The translations under genes were made by a program, and so were the position numbers. 64,000 nt of DNA from the NCBI RefSeq assembly GCF_000738675.1, contig NZ_JPUX01000001.1, positions 558,001 to 622,000 on the forward strand. Reading direction: 5' to 3'. Positions 1-7,723 of this stretch are shown piece by piece; position 1 is the stretch's first letter; each line of letters opens with the position of its first letter. The DNA comes from Serratia nematodiphila DZ0503SBS1. GTDB lineage: Bacteria > Pseudomonadota > Gammaproteobacteria > Enterobacterales > Enterobacteriaceae. The notes beneath the pieces were generated by a model, which ran no database searches, was not told the origin of the DNA, and saw only the letters and a list, made by a program, of their open reading frames with translations.

Positions 1-793
1 ACAGGCACCCCTGAATTTGCTGGACGCCCAGCGTCAGGCGCTCCATGGCGCGGTTGGGGGTCATGACCAGCATCACGACAGCCAGTATGCCGCAGGCGAG
101 CACGGCCACTTGCTGCTTGCGCCGGAGGGTAAGCAATAACCAGAGGCCCATACCAACGGCCAATGCCACATACCCGGTACGGCCCTGCACCATCAGCAGA
201 ACATTAACCGTCGCCAGCAACACCAGCCCCGCATACCCCCAGCGCCGTTTTCCGCTACAGGCAAAAGCACGCGACAACCAGATCAGCGCCGCCAGCGCCA
301 TAAACACGTTCTGGGTGATTTGCAGCTTAAACACCGTCGGGTTGTCGGGATTCAGCCCGCCCAATGTGACATGGCCAAGCCCGCTCGTGAGGCTGATGGC
401 CAATATCGTGGCATTGGCCCACAGAAAGCCGCGGACAAAATGCGTCATCAGCCGCGGGTCCGCCAGGAAGAACAGCGCCAGCGGCAGGACATACAGCAAT
501 TTTTGGTATTTGCCGACCATTTTGGGGCCGTAGGTGTGGGCATGCGTCAGCAATGACAACGCCAGCAGGGCAAACATCAGGGCCGGCAACCAGACCAGAG
601 GATGACAAGCGAGAGCAGCTAACTGCCGGATATCGCGCTGCCAGAGCAGACAGATGACAACCAGCCCCAGTGAGATATTCATCAGGGGATTGGAGGTCGG
701 GAGGGAGACACCCAGCAAAAAGGCGGTAAACGCAAACAATCGCTGCTGAGGGGGCGTCTGTATCGACGAGGAAACTGTTGAGTTGAATAGCAT
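1..793 (-). CDS. O-antigen ligase family membrane protein (WaaL-like), 3' end outside window
   Basis: The frame is open from an ATG at 793 to the window edge, giving at least 264 residues. It is a run of hydrophobic helices broken by short charged loops, the layout of the Wzy/WaaL O-antigen ligase family, which joins undecaprenyl-linked polysaccharide to lipid A-core in the inner membrane. A purine-rich GAGAA lies before the start. The gene lies 52 bases after the heptosyltransferase on the same strand, which supports an LPS role. The conserved periplasmic loop and its key His/Arg are outside the window, so ligase versus polymerase cannot be decided. Family call from topology, motif feel and context only. 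Confidence 0.7.
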   Translation of the reverse strand, partial: MLFNSTVSSSIQTPPQQRLFAFTAFLLGVSLPTSNPLMNISLGLVVICLLWQRDIRQLAALACHPLVWLPALMFALLALSLLTHAHTYGPKMVGKYQKLLYVLPLALFFLADPRLMTHFVRGFLWANATILAISLTSGLGHVTLGGLNPDNPTVFKLQITQNVFMALAALIWLSRAFACSGKRRWGYAGLVLLATVNVLLMVQGRTGYVALAVGMGLWLLLTLRRKQQVAVLACGILAVVMLVMTPNRAMERLTLGVQQIQGCL

Positions 794-845
794 CGTTGCG
801 TTCTCATTGATAAGAGAAAATAAACGGTGAAAAGCCGCGATAGGG

Positions 846-2006
846 TTAACACTGCGCAGACTCGGCGATGGATGCCAGTTGCCTGTTAACCGCCTGTATC
901 ACATCGCCGGCCGGGATGGCCGCGAGGTAACGCTCGCCGGTGTTGGTGTCAACGGCTTCCGGGGCGGGCAACGGACGATAATCTCCGGCCCACAGCAACG
1001 TGTGGGGCGCCTGCCACGGGGACCATCGCGCGAGGTCGCTGGGCCCGAACAGCACCACCGAGGGCGTATTCAGCGCGGCGGCCATGTGCATCGGTACCGA
1101 GTCGACCCCGATAAACAGCCGTGCCCGGTCAATCAACACCGCGAGCTCCGGCAGCTCCAGACGCCCGGCCAGATTAACCACCCGCTGCGGTAACAGGCAG
1201 CCGGCCATAATGGCGCTTATCATGGCGGTTTCATCCGGTGAGCGCCCGCCGGTGAGCACCACCGTTCTGCCCTGGGCGGTCAGGTGGTTAATCACGGCGC
1301 TGAATCCGCCCGCCGTCCAGGTCTTGAAAGCCCAGCGTGCGGTCGGTTGTATCAGCACAAAATCGGTCAGGTGATGGCGCCTGCTGAGCCGGTCAACGTC
1401 ATCCGCATCAGATTGCCGCCAGGCCTGCGTCACCTGCGTGATTGTTGTGGGCAAGGCCAGAGGGGCCAGAATACTGAGATTATTCAACACGGTGTGCTGC
1501 GCCGTGTCGGCAACGTCGACCAGTAACGAATGGCAGCCCCGCCAGAGTCGATTGTCGCGTTTGGGGTAGCGAAACCCCAGACTGAAGGTCGGTTTGAGAA
1601 AACGGCAATACAACGCCGCCCGCCACTGATCGGAGAGGTTAATCACCAGATCGTAATGGCCGGTCCGCAGGCTGTTCCATAACGCATATTCGCCGCGGTA
1701 TTGCGCTTTCAGCCCTTGGCGCTTGAGCTCTCGATCCACGGTAAAGGTCAGATAAACATCCTGATTGCCGGCCAGCATTGCCTCGGTGCCGTCATAGACC
1801 AGAACATCGATCAACGCATTGGGGTAGTTGGCGCGCAATGTGCTCAGCACCGGCGTCATCAACAGGACGTCGCCAAAGTGGCGCAGCTTGATGATGAGGA
1901 TGCGTTGCACGCTATCCCGGTGCAAAAGCGCATTGGGCACCTGGCGATCGGGGAGTGCGGCCGGCGGGGATACGGGGCGTTTGCCGGTGGTGCGATGGGC
2001 ATTCAT
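846..2006 (-). CDS. waaQ: Glycosyltransferase family 9, LPS heptosyltransferase (WaaQ type)
   Basis: A 386-residue protein of the ADP-heptose:LPS heptosyltransferase family, which adds heptose to the inner core of LPS at the cytoplasmic face. The N-terminal domain begins near residue 35 with RILIIKLRHFGDVLLMTPVL, the classic GT9 start. The C-terminal nucleotide-sugar domain has LFIGVDSVPMHMAAAL followed by VVLFGPSD near residues 305-335. About 30 extra residues precede the GT9 domain; internal starts are possible. A GAGG lies about 9 bases before the ATG. It probably forms an operon with the downstream ligase-like gene. WaaQ is the best family match; another heptosyltransferase of the family remains possible. 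Confidence 0.8.
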   Translation of the reverse strand: MNAHRTTGKRPVSPPAALPDRQVPNALLHRDSVQRILIIKLRHFGDVLLMTPVLSTLRANYPNALIDVLVYDGTEAMLAGNQDVYLTFTVDRELKRQGLKAQYRGEYALWNSLRTGHYDLVINLSDQWRAALYCRFLKPTFSLGFRYPKRDNRLWRGCHSLLVDVADTAQHTVLNNLSILAPLALPTTITQVTQAWRQSDADDVDRLSRRHHLTDFVLIQPTARWAFKTWTAGGFSAVINHLTAQGRTVVLTGGRSPDETAMISAIMAGCLLPQRVVNLAGRLELPELAVLIDRARLFIGVDSVPMHMAAALNTPSVVLFGPSDLARWSPWQAPHTLLWAGDYRPLPAPEAVDTNTGERYLAAIPAGDVIQAVNRQLASIAESAQC

Positions 2007-2582
2007 GGTTCGTCGCCTCAGAAAAATACAAAAGGCCGCTGCAGGGCCGAAAGAGTCCGTGAGGATAAAAATAGCGCTGCGCCACGGTTCGAAAACCCGA
2101 GAAGGCTGCAGGGAGAAAACGCCGTTCTCTCTGCCGTGCTCCCTGAACCGTCAATCTCGTTATCGCGGGAAAGCGGGCGGCTAGCAGACGTTCTCGTCAT
2201 GGCTAAGTTCGGGGGTTATATCCTGATAAATTGCCCGGCGCTACGCGGTATTAACCGGATGAATAAAGCGTTACAACCGAATAATATCCTGCCCGATCTT
2301 AACGGTGACCGAGCAGCAAAGATAATTGGTTGTACAGATCAATTCGATCTCACCGATCGTTGAAAACGATCAATCCACTACGGATTACAGGGGTTCCAAG
2401 AAAGATCTTAAATATCTGAATTCAATGTGTTTTGTTGATACCTGCCAAGGTGATGGATTGGTATTGTTTGACAGGGGATAATATTCTCTGCACATGGGAA
2501 AGTGGCGTAGAAACTCGTTGTTTCATATCACAGGAGAGAGGGGATACATTTTTAGTATTAAAATAATCAATAGGATAAAGAA
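2007..2582. other. Non-coding gap upstream of the LPS genes
   Basis: About 575 bases between the LPS pair and the next minus-strand operon. Short open frames here look like chance. It should hold the promoter for the LPS genes on the minus strand, but I see no clear JUMPstart/ops element. A small inverted repeat (GATCGTT...AACGATC) lies near 2357-2373. Base composition becomes AT-rich toward 2580, where the accessory module begins. Confidence 0.5.
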
Positions 2583-2612
2583 AAGGCCATGCCCGACACT
2601 GGGCATGGCCTT
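2583..2612 (-). terminator. Intrinsic terminator of the 2635-4508 operon
   Basis: Perfect 12-bp arms (AAGGCCATGCCC at 2583-2594 and its complement at 2601-2612) with a 6-base loop. Read on the minus strand the stem is followed by TTTTCTTT. It lies 23 bases after the stop of the last gene of the minus-strand operon. Confidence 0.85.
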
Positions 2613-2634
2613 CGATGCATGGAAGCTCAACACA

Positions 2635-2946
2635 TCAGGTCAGTTGCTTACCGACGGCGATAAGGCCGGCTAGCCAGCCGATACACTGAGGCCCCGCCAG
2701 CCAGAACAGCCGTGCTTTCAGCAGCCCGGTCATTCCTTCACGGGTATACACTGCATCCGGCATCAGCCACTGGCGCAGGAAAGCGCCGATGGTCATGCTG
2801 GCACCGGGTCCAAGGGTCATCCAGAACAGATACCCTATCCCTTGCCCGAAGCTGCGGATTTCGCCGGTGCTCCCGAAAACGTTAAACAGGACTACCACTA
2901 GCGCGATGGCGAAGGCAATCGCGAAATATTTAATAACAAGCACCAT
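2635..2946 (-). CDS. Small inner-membrane protein, function unknown
   Basis: A 103-residue protein with at least two strong hydrophobic segments (about residues 5-25 and 35-55) and a weaker one near the C-terminus, so probably an inner-membrane protein. AAGGA lies about 8 bases before the ATG. It is the last of four minus-strand genes (WYL regulator, secreted protein, lipoprotein, this gene) that end at an intrinsic terminator. I do not recognise a domain. Position in a CP4-57-like module suggests comparison with the small unknown genes next to yfjR in E. coli, but I cannot confirm homology. Confidence 0.7.
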   Translation of the reverse strand: MVLVIKYFAIAFAIALVVVLFNVFGSTGEIRSFGQGIGYLFWMTLGPGASMTIGAFLRQWLMPDAVYTREGMTGLLKARLFWLAGPQCIGWLAGLIAVGKQLT

Positions 2947-2958
2947 TTTCGTCTTTCC

Positions 2959-3261
2959 TTATTTTCTGCATTGCTGAGCTGCACTCAGCATGTTGTCCAT
3001 AAAACGCGGGGGTACATAGCCGACCTGCTGGTTCATTTTCTCCAGTTCCCCGTGGGTATATTTCGTCTTCAGGTCATCCCAGATACATCCGCAGATAGCG
3101 GTAGTACCGCCGCCGGACTTACAGCCGCGGATAAATTCACGTTCGTTCTTGTCACCACAACCGCTCACGGCCAGAGCAGACAGCAGTGTGAAGGCCAGAA
3201 GTACGCCCCGGGAAGCCATCGTCATTTTTAATTGCCTGTTAATCATTGTGTTAATATCCAT
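2959..3261 (-). CDS. Putative lipoprotein, function unknown
   Basis: A protein of up to 100 residues with an N-terminal signal and a lipobox ending ALAVSGC, after which mature residues are charged (GDKNEREF). Five further cysteines (in CKSGGGTTAICGC and near the C-terminus) may form disulfides in the periplasm. The start is uncertain: ATGs at 3261, 3246 and 3225 are all in frame, and the shortest, MTMASRG, gives the most typical signal peptide. It lies 18 bases after the secreted-protein gene and 12 bases before the membrane-protein gene, so the three are probably co-translated. Function unknown. Confidence 0.7.
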   Translation of the reverse strand: MDINTMINRQLKMTMASRGVLLAFTLLSALAVSGCGDKNEREFIRGCKSGGGTTAICGCIWDDLKTKYTHGELEKMNQQVGYVPPRFMDNMLSAAQQCRK

Positions 3262-3279
3262 TCGTTAAAACGCCTCTGC

Positions 3280-3783
3280 TCAGAGGCTGTCCGATTGCGC
3301 CACGCCTTCCTGTTCAAGTGAATGGCTGATATTGTTTACCACCGTATTCGGGTCGAGCCGGATTTCCGCCAGATGCTTACCCGTATCAGGTGTTCCTTTG
3401 TACACGTCCAGGGACGCGAACGGTTTGCCTTCATCGTTTGTCCCGGCAGATACCTGGTATGAGACGTCGCCATTCCGGACTGTGAATTCCTGCAGGCTGA
3501 TAACCTGGTTGCTCTGGTATGCATACGTGGTGGTGTGTGCCGGTACGGTAATGTCCATTTCCTTATGTTCTGCGCCGGTCCTGCCGAATGAATACGATAC
3601 CGACGGGGTGACAATGCAGATTTCGACCTCCTTTTTGTGGTTAACGGTCTGCGCATAGAAGACGGGTTTACCGCAGCGCTGGTGGTGTGCCTGTACAAGT
3701 GCATTGGGCGTACCGGCATTTACGGGCGACAGCGATGCCAGCATCATTCCCACGCTCAGCAGCAGGGCTGTACCTAATTTCAT
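3280..3783 (-). CDS. Secreted (periplasmic) protein, function unknown
   Basis: A 167-residue protein with a clean Sec signal peptide (MKLGTALLLSVGMMLASLSPVNAG, cleavage near residue 23). The mature part is rich in beta-type alternation and has two cysteines (in RCGKP and EICIV) that could pair. AAAGGAG sits 6 bases before the ATG, and the start overlaps the stop of the WYL regulator as ATGA, so translation is probably coupled. I do not recognise a family. It may be the counterpart of a small secreted gene that follows yfjR-type regulators in CP4-57-like islands; this is inference from order. Confidence 0.7.
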   Translation of the reverse strand: MKLGTALLLSVGMMLASLSPVNAGTPNALVQAHHQRCGKPVFYAQTVNHKKEVEICIVTPSVSYSFGRTGAEHKEMDITVPAHTTTYAYQSNQVISLQEFTVRNGDVSYQVSAGTNDEGKPFASLDVYKGTPDTGKHLAEIRLDPNTVVNNISHSLEQEGVAQSDSL

Positions 3784-4508
3784 GTTTTAACTCCTTTTGG
3801 TCTGGCCTGAGGTTCAGGAGAACGCTCCCGGAAGGTGTGAATGACGTTGCTGATAAAGTGAAAATGCGGAAGGGCATTGATGAAATCCGCATCCACAATG
3901 AGTGCGCTGGTCTCACTGCGTCGGTGAAAAGAGCGTTCTAATAGGGAAACGGATGTCACTTCCTCAACCCTGAATACCCGTATCGCACCATACTGGCTGG
4001 CCACCAGATACCAGCACGCCTGTGAGAAAATTAGCCGGTAGGGCTCAAGGTGGTCGTGACGAATCCCCTTAACCAGCAAGCTGACCAGCCGGTGGTGGTA
4101 AATCCCTTCAGCAAGCCGCTGGAAGCAGTCAGGAAGGATCCCTACTGGTTGGTGTATATGGCCAATCAGGCACGGTGATGTGCCGTTTTCATCCATCAGC
4201 AACTGCATCAACTGACGGCTCTGTACGGGAAGAAGGCGGGCTATTCCGGTGTTACGGGCAAACGCCAGCGCGCCAGGAGTATGATCGCGCGTCGGGTTTG
4301 TTCGTAACCGCCAGGTGCCGTTGTCGCCGGTGAGATCCAGATGTAGCAGACGCTGATGAAAATCCCGGCGCAGAGTGCGTTCAGATACGCCAAATTCGTC
4401 GGATAACACCTTGAGAGAAAGGGATTCACCGGCCAAAAGCCGGCTAATAATGACCGACAGCCTGAGTGCCAGCTTGTCGTGTCGATGCGCAGGATCCGTG
4501 GCGCGCAT
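3780..4508 (-). CDS. WYL-domain transcriptional regulator (YfjR-like)
   Basis: A 242-residue regulator. An N-terminal DeoR-type helix-turn-helix (about residues 12-60, with LKVLSDEFGVSERTLRRDF) is followed by a WYL-type ligand-sensing domain (about 115-215, with HLEPYRLIFSQACWYLVA). WYL proteins usually bind nucleic acid or nucleotide ligands and regulate phage-defence and mobile-element genes. GGAGG precedes the ATG. It heads a four-gene operon whose other products are envelope proteins, and lies downstream of a YfjP-like GTPase as yfjR does in E. coli CP4-57. It may control its own operon. Confidence 0.85.
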   Translation of the reverse strand: MRATDPAHRHDKLALRLSVIISRLLAGESLSLKVLSDEFGVSERTLRRDFHQRLLHLDLTGDNGTWRLRTNPTRDHTPGALAFARNTGIARLLPVQSRQLMQLLMDENGTSPCLIGHIHQPVGILPDCFQRLAEGIYHHRLVSLLVKGIRHDHLEPYRLIFSQACWYLVASQYGAIRVFRVEEVTSVSLLERSFHRRSETSALIVDADFINALPHFHFISNVIHTFRERSPEPQARPKGVKT

Positions 4509-4709
4509 ATGCCCTCCGTGAATAAAAAATACCGAGATAACTCATGCGGTTATTATGCAGGACGTGATGGACAGGTTATGACCAGCGAGGATAAGGACTG
4601 ACGGAAAAGATGAAATATTTTTACGATAGTAACTGACTGAATTTACGAAGATAATTACGCATTACTGAGTAGGGGAACCGTAGATGGTCATATCCTGTCA
4701 TTAAGTGGG

Positions 4710-4955
4710 TCAGTAGGATACGTTGTCAGGGCTGGAAGAGGGTGCAGCATTTCGCGGTATAAATCGTTTCCTCAGTAAACGCAGTAAGATGTGTAGATGA
4801 ACGATGAGGGCATAACGGACGTTTTGGATCGCTTTCTCAGTCCAGCCAGCGTGTCGGCTGTAAGACAGGAGCCGGATGATAGTCCGTTTGCAGAGTTGGC
4901 GTAGCAGCATGCGCCACAGGGGCCATGCTAGTTTCATGAGTCTCATTTTCCCCAT
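4710..4955 (-). CDS. Small basic protein, function unknown
   Basis: About 81 residues, rich in Arg, Leu and Trp, starting at ATG 4955; a TTG at 4961 overlaps the stop of the GTPase gene and would add two residues. The tight coupling to the GTPase and the lack of any competing frame favour a real gene. No domain recognised; the high basic and hydrophobic content could mean membrane or nucleic-acid association. Similar small genes often sit after the GTPase in CP4-like islands, but I cannot name this one. Confidence 0.5.
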   Translation of the reverse strand: MGKMRLMKLAWPLWRMLLRQLCKRTIIRLLSYSRHAGWTEKAIQNVRYALIVHLHILLRLLRKRFIPRNAAPSSSPDNVSY

Positions 4956-4957
4956 AC

Positions 4958-5842
4958 TCAAAAAAACCGGTGCCAGAGCGCAGAGGCGGCATTGACAATG
5001 CCGTCGCGGATCGTGCCCAGCACTTCCCGAACTGGCTTTGGCAGCGGAATGGCGTCCACTATCCGGCTGAACAGCTCACCCAGCAGATCGCTAAAATCCT
5101 GTCGGGCGGTAGTCTCTGCCGCCGTAGTCCTGTGCTCTTCCCTGACCTGACGAAACACGCCACTGCTGGCCTCCGGGGGTAGGGCAAATATCATGGTTTC
5201 GACCAGACGGGCCAGGTTGTAGCCTGTTTTTGCCGACACCGCATACACGGGGAAAGGACAGGAGAACAGCCGTGAGATGGTTGCGCTTCGGGCGGTCAGG
5301 GTCAGTAACTGCCCGGTGGAGGGCTGGCACGCTTCCCGATCCCATTCCAGCGACGGTTCCGCCTTGTCGGCCTGGTTAATGACGAAGACAATGCTACCCG
5401 GCGAGACACCGCATTTGAGCAGAAATCGGTGGAAGGCTTCATCCGTGGCGCAGGCCCGGTCATCCGCTTTCATCACCCAGAGAATAAGATCCAGCGTCGG
5501 TAACTGCTCCTTATACAGTTGCCGGTATTCACAGTCATAGTCCAGAGATTCACCGGCACCGGGCAGATCGACCAGTGTCATGCGGCGCCCGCCGATATCG
5601 AGCGTGAAGCGAAGCGGTTTACGGGTACAGCCCTGCACATCGCTGACCGGACTGAGGGGCTGCTGAAAGAGCGCATTACAGAGCGAACTTTTTCCACTTC
5701 CTGTTTTACCCATAATGCCGATGACCGGCTCGTAATGAATGTGCTGCCGGATGCGGTTCAGTATTGTGCTGGAGAGTGTTTCGGGCAGGAGAGACAGCTG
5801 TTGCTTCAGGGCATCAAGACCCTGTTCAGTTTTATCGGACAC
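4958..5842 (-). CDS. YfjP/YeeP-family GTPase (Era-like)
   Basis: A 294-residue GTP-binding protein. G1 is GKTGSGKSS at residues 45-53, G3 is DLPGAG at 92-97, and G4 is NQAD at 156-159, so all nucleotide contacts are present. The C-terminal third has the amphipathic segments typical of this family. It starts at a GTG with GGAGG five bases upstream. Members (YfjP, YeeP, YkfA in E. coli) occur almost only in cryptic prophage and island modules; their cellular role is not settled. A WYL regulator and envelope genes lie downstream, the same neighbourhood as in CP4-57. Confidence 0.88.
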   Translation of the reverse strand: MSDKTEQGLDALKQQLSLLPETLSSTILNRIRQHIHYEPVIGIMGKTGSGKSSLCNALFQQPLSPVSDVQGCTRKPLRFTLDIGGRRMTLVDLPGAGESLDYDCEYRQLYKEQLPTLDLILWVMKADDRACATDEAFHRFLLKCGVSPGSIVFVINQADKAEPSLEWDREACQPSTGQLLTLTARSATISRLFSCPFPVYAVSAKTGYNLARLVETMIFALPPEASSGVFRQVREEHRTTAAETTARQDFSDLLGELFSRIVDAIPLPKPVREVLGTIRDGIVNAASALWHRFF

Positions 5843-5868
5843 ATTAACCTCCGTGAGTGAAATAACAA

Positions 5869-5892
5869 AACGGCAGCATTCTTGCTGCCGTT
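5869..5892. repeat. Hairpin upstream of the GTPase gene
   Basis: Perfect 10-bp arms (AACGGCAGCA and complement) with a TTCT loop, 26 bases upstream of the GTPase start. On the minus strand the stem is followed by TTGTTATTTC, so it could stop transcription entering the GTPase gene or act as an attenuator in its leader. Confidence 0.55.
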
Positions 5893-6397
5893 CTCATAGG
5901 GGTAATATAGGTCTGAAATTTTTTTGAATATAATTATTGAGGGCGGTGACTTGTCCCTGTTAAGAGGACAGTTTGGGGGAATACAGAGAAGGTGTAACAG
6001 TCTAAAATTTTAGCCAGCTATTATATGTAAAGAGAGTGCTAACTTGAGAGTAAAAACAAGCGATTATCTGATGTGAAAACACGGTTTTTAAGAGTTTTCT
6101 TCTTCTATAGTATTTTTGCATAAATATCAGTTAGCACTTGTCGGGTTGGTAATATATTAATATAGATACGTTAAGTGTGAATATGATTAATATAACCGCA
6201 TCTGATACTGCTATCAGACAACAATAAAACTAGATGGTTACAGGCAATTAATTATCTTTATTGTAATGCACAGAGTGATTATCAGAGTACCTATCCATGT
6301 ACCCTCACATCCTGATCTTAATAACAAGGCAGAAAGTAATTTATTACTGTATGTGTATATCTTATTGAACAAATTCACTCACATAAGGTCATTACCC
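5893..6397. other. AT-rich divergent intergenic region
   Basis: About 500 AT-rich bases between the leftward GTPase gene and the rightward Gp2-type gene. It should hold promoters in both directions. A 10-bp inverted repeat AGTGCTAACT (6035-6044) / AGTTAGCACT (6129-6138) brackets 84 bases and may be paired protein-binding sites. An open frame from 6266 joins the next gene in frame but lacks a good ribosome site. No gene seen. Confidence 0.5.
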
Positions 6398-7027
6398 ATG
6401 AGTATTAATACCAATAGCTACGGTATGCTGAACCAGAACTACGTTAAGCGCATTCAGGATACGATAACTAAATCCCTCGCTGAATATCCCCGTGTGATGA
6501 TTTTACGGGTTGACCTTCGCTTGCCTGAGATTGAAACAGGGTCGTATAAGAGTGATCCGGGAATCGTCACCCGTTTCATTGTTTCCCTTAAAGCTCAGAT
6601 TGAATCGGACTTACTGAAAAAACAGCATGCAGGTAAACGAGTCCACTCCTGTCATGTTCGATATATCTGGGTAAGAGAGTTTAACAATTTTGGCAAAAAG
6701 CATTATCACGTGGCCTTGCTCTTTAATCGTGAAGCGTATGCCTATCCAGGGAGCTATACCAGCACAGACGGAGAATATACACATAATCTGGCCATGATGA
6801 TTATGGAGGCCTGGGTTAGGGCGCTGGGGCTGAATAGTGTTGTAAATCATCAGCAGTATTATCCCCTGGTAGAGTTTCCGACAAATGGTTACTACCACCT
6901 GAGTAAAAACCACAATGAATTCTCAAACCAGTTATCACTGTCTATTGACAGACTTAACTATCTGGCCAAAGAGTACAGCAAGGATAACTCAGATGGTCAG
7001 CGTAACTTTGGGTGTAGTCAGTATTGA
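6398..7027 (+). CDS. Inovirus-type Gp2 / YagK-YfjJ family protein
   Basis: A 209-residue protein from the ATG at 6398, chosen because AAGG lies upstream and the family begins there; an in-frame extension to 6266 lacks a ribosome site. It resembles the inovirus Gp2 family (DUF3296; YagK and YfjJ in E. coli prophage remnants), thought to be related to rolling-circle replication initiators. A KKHYHVALLFN stretch at about residues 100-110 gives an HxH motif of the kind used for metal binding in HUH enzymes. Tyrosines are plentiful but I cannot assign the nucleophile. It precedes alpA, as replication-type genes often do in these islands. Confidence 0.8.
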   Translation: MSINTNSYGMLNQNYVKRIQDTITKSLAEYPRVMILRVDLRLPEIETGSYKSDPGIVTRFIVSLKAQIESDLLKKQHAGKRVHSCHVRYIWVREFNNFGKKHYHVALLFNREAYAYPGSYTSTDGEYTHNLAMMIMEAWVRALGLNSVVNHQQYYPLVEFPTNGYYHLSKNHNEFSNQLSLSIDRLNYLAKEYSKDNSDGQRNFGCSQY

Positions 7028-7148
7028 TTGAGTAATAGGTATTTTTCTACCGACGCAGGGAATGTTATGACGGAGTGCCAGAGTAACGATAAATTAATCA
7101 CTCCTGGTGCTTCTGTCTTTCATTCCCTTAAGACAGAGAAAAATCGCC

Positions 7149-7361
7149 ATGACAGATATAACAACCCGAGGCTTGCTCAGTGATAAGATGGTCGATATGG
7201 CATTCATTACTGAATATACCGGATGCAGTGATAAATGGTTTTACAAGTTAATTCAGGATGGTCTTTTCCCCAGGCCAATTAAACTGGGACGTAGTTCGCG
7301 TTGGTTGAAAAGTGAAGTGGAAGAGTGGGTACAACAACGTATTTCTGACTCTCGTCATTGA
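7149..7361 (+). CDS. alpA: AlpA-family excisionase/transcriptional activator
   Basis: A 70-residue protein from the ATG at 7149; an upstream in-frame ATG at 7107 is less likely. It has the MerR-like winged helix of the AlpA/phage excisionase family, with FITEYTGCSDKWFYKLIQ, FPRPIKLGRSSRWLKSEV and EWVQQRI in the usual order. E. coli AlpA activates the CP4-57 integrase gene and promotes excision; P4 Vis is a relative. It lies between the Gp2-type gene and a leftward YfjI-type gene. No integrase lies next to it here, so any partner is at a distance or lost. Confidence 0.88.
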   Translation: MTDITTRGLLSDKMVDMAFITEYTGCSDKWFYKLIQDGLFPRPIKLGRSSRWLKSEVEEWVQQRISDSRH

Positions 7362-7723
7362 TGAAGGATAACATCTTTCCAGCCTAAGCTTTAATGTCAT
7401 ATTGACATTCTATCATCACGAAAACGAAAGCATCTGATGTATAATTTTGCAAGTCAAGCCATCTGCCAGGCACTACATCCCCCTCTTTAGATTGGGCGTT
7501 TTTTGCACTAATTTTTTCTTTTAAGATAATTTAACATGGCTTTAGCTGCTACAGTAGCAGCTAAAGCCATGTGCGCAATTATTTTTGTGAAATTATTGAT
7601 TGCTTTGTAACCTACAATGATGATGGCAAGTTTTGCGCCGAATAACTTTCAAATGGAGATTGTTGACTTTCGTTTGCTATCAGATTTGTACTGGTTAAGA
7701 TAACCAAAAGTATCAACCCGCCC
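7362..7723. other. Non-coding gap with strong hairpin
   Basis: Convergent gap between alpA and the YfjI-type gene. Apart from the perfect hairpin at 7534-7572 it holds a T-rich stretch after 7490 (GGGCGTTTTTTGC) that could be a weak terminator for alpA. No gene seen. Confidence 0.5.
7534..7572. repeat. Perfect 18-bp inverted repeat with 3-base loop
   Basis: Arms ACATGGCTTTAGCTGCTA (7534-7551) and its exact complement (7555-7572) around CAG. It sits in the convergent gap between alpA and the YfjI-type gene. Neither strand has a clean T-tract right after the stem, so it is not a textbook terminator. A bidirectional terminator, a replication origin hairpin or a miniature element end are the options. 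Confidence 0.8.

Noticed and set aside
2007..2582. JUMPstart/ops element before the LPS genes
   Set aside because: Only partial matches to the ops core were seen.
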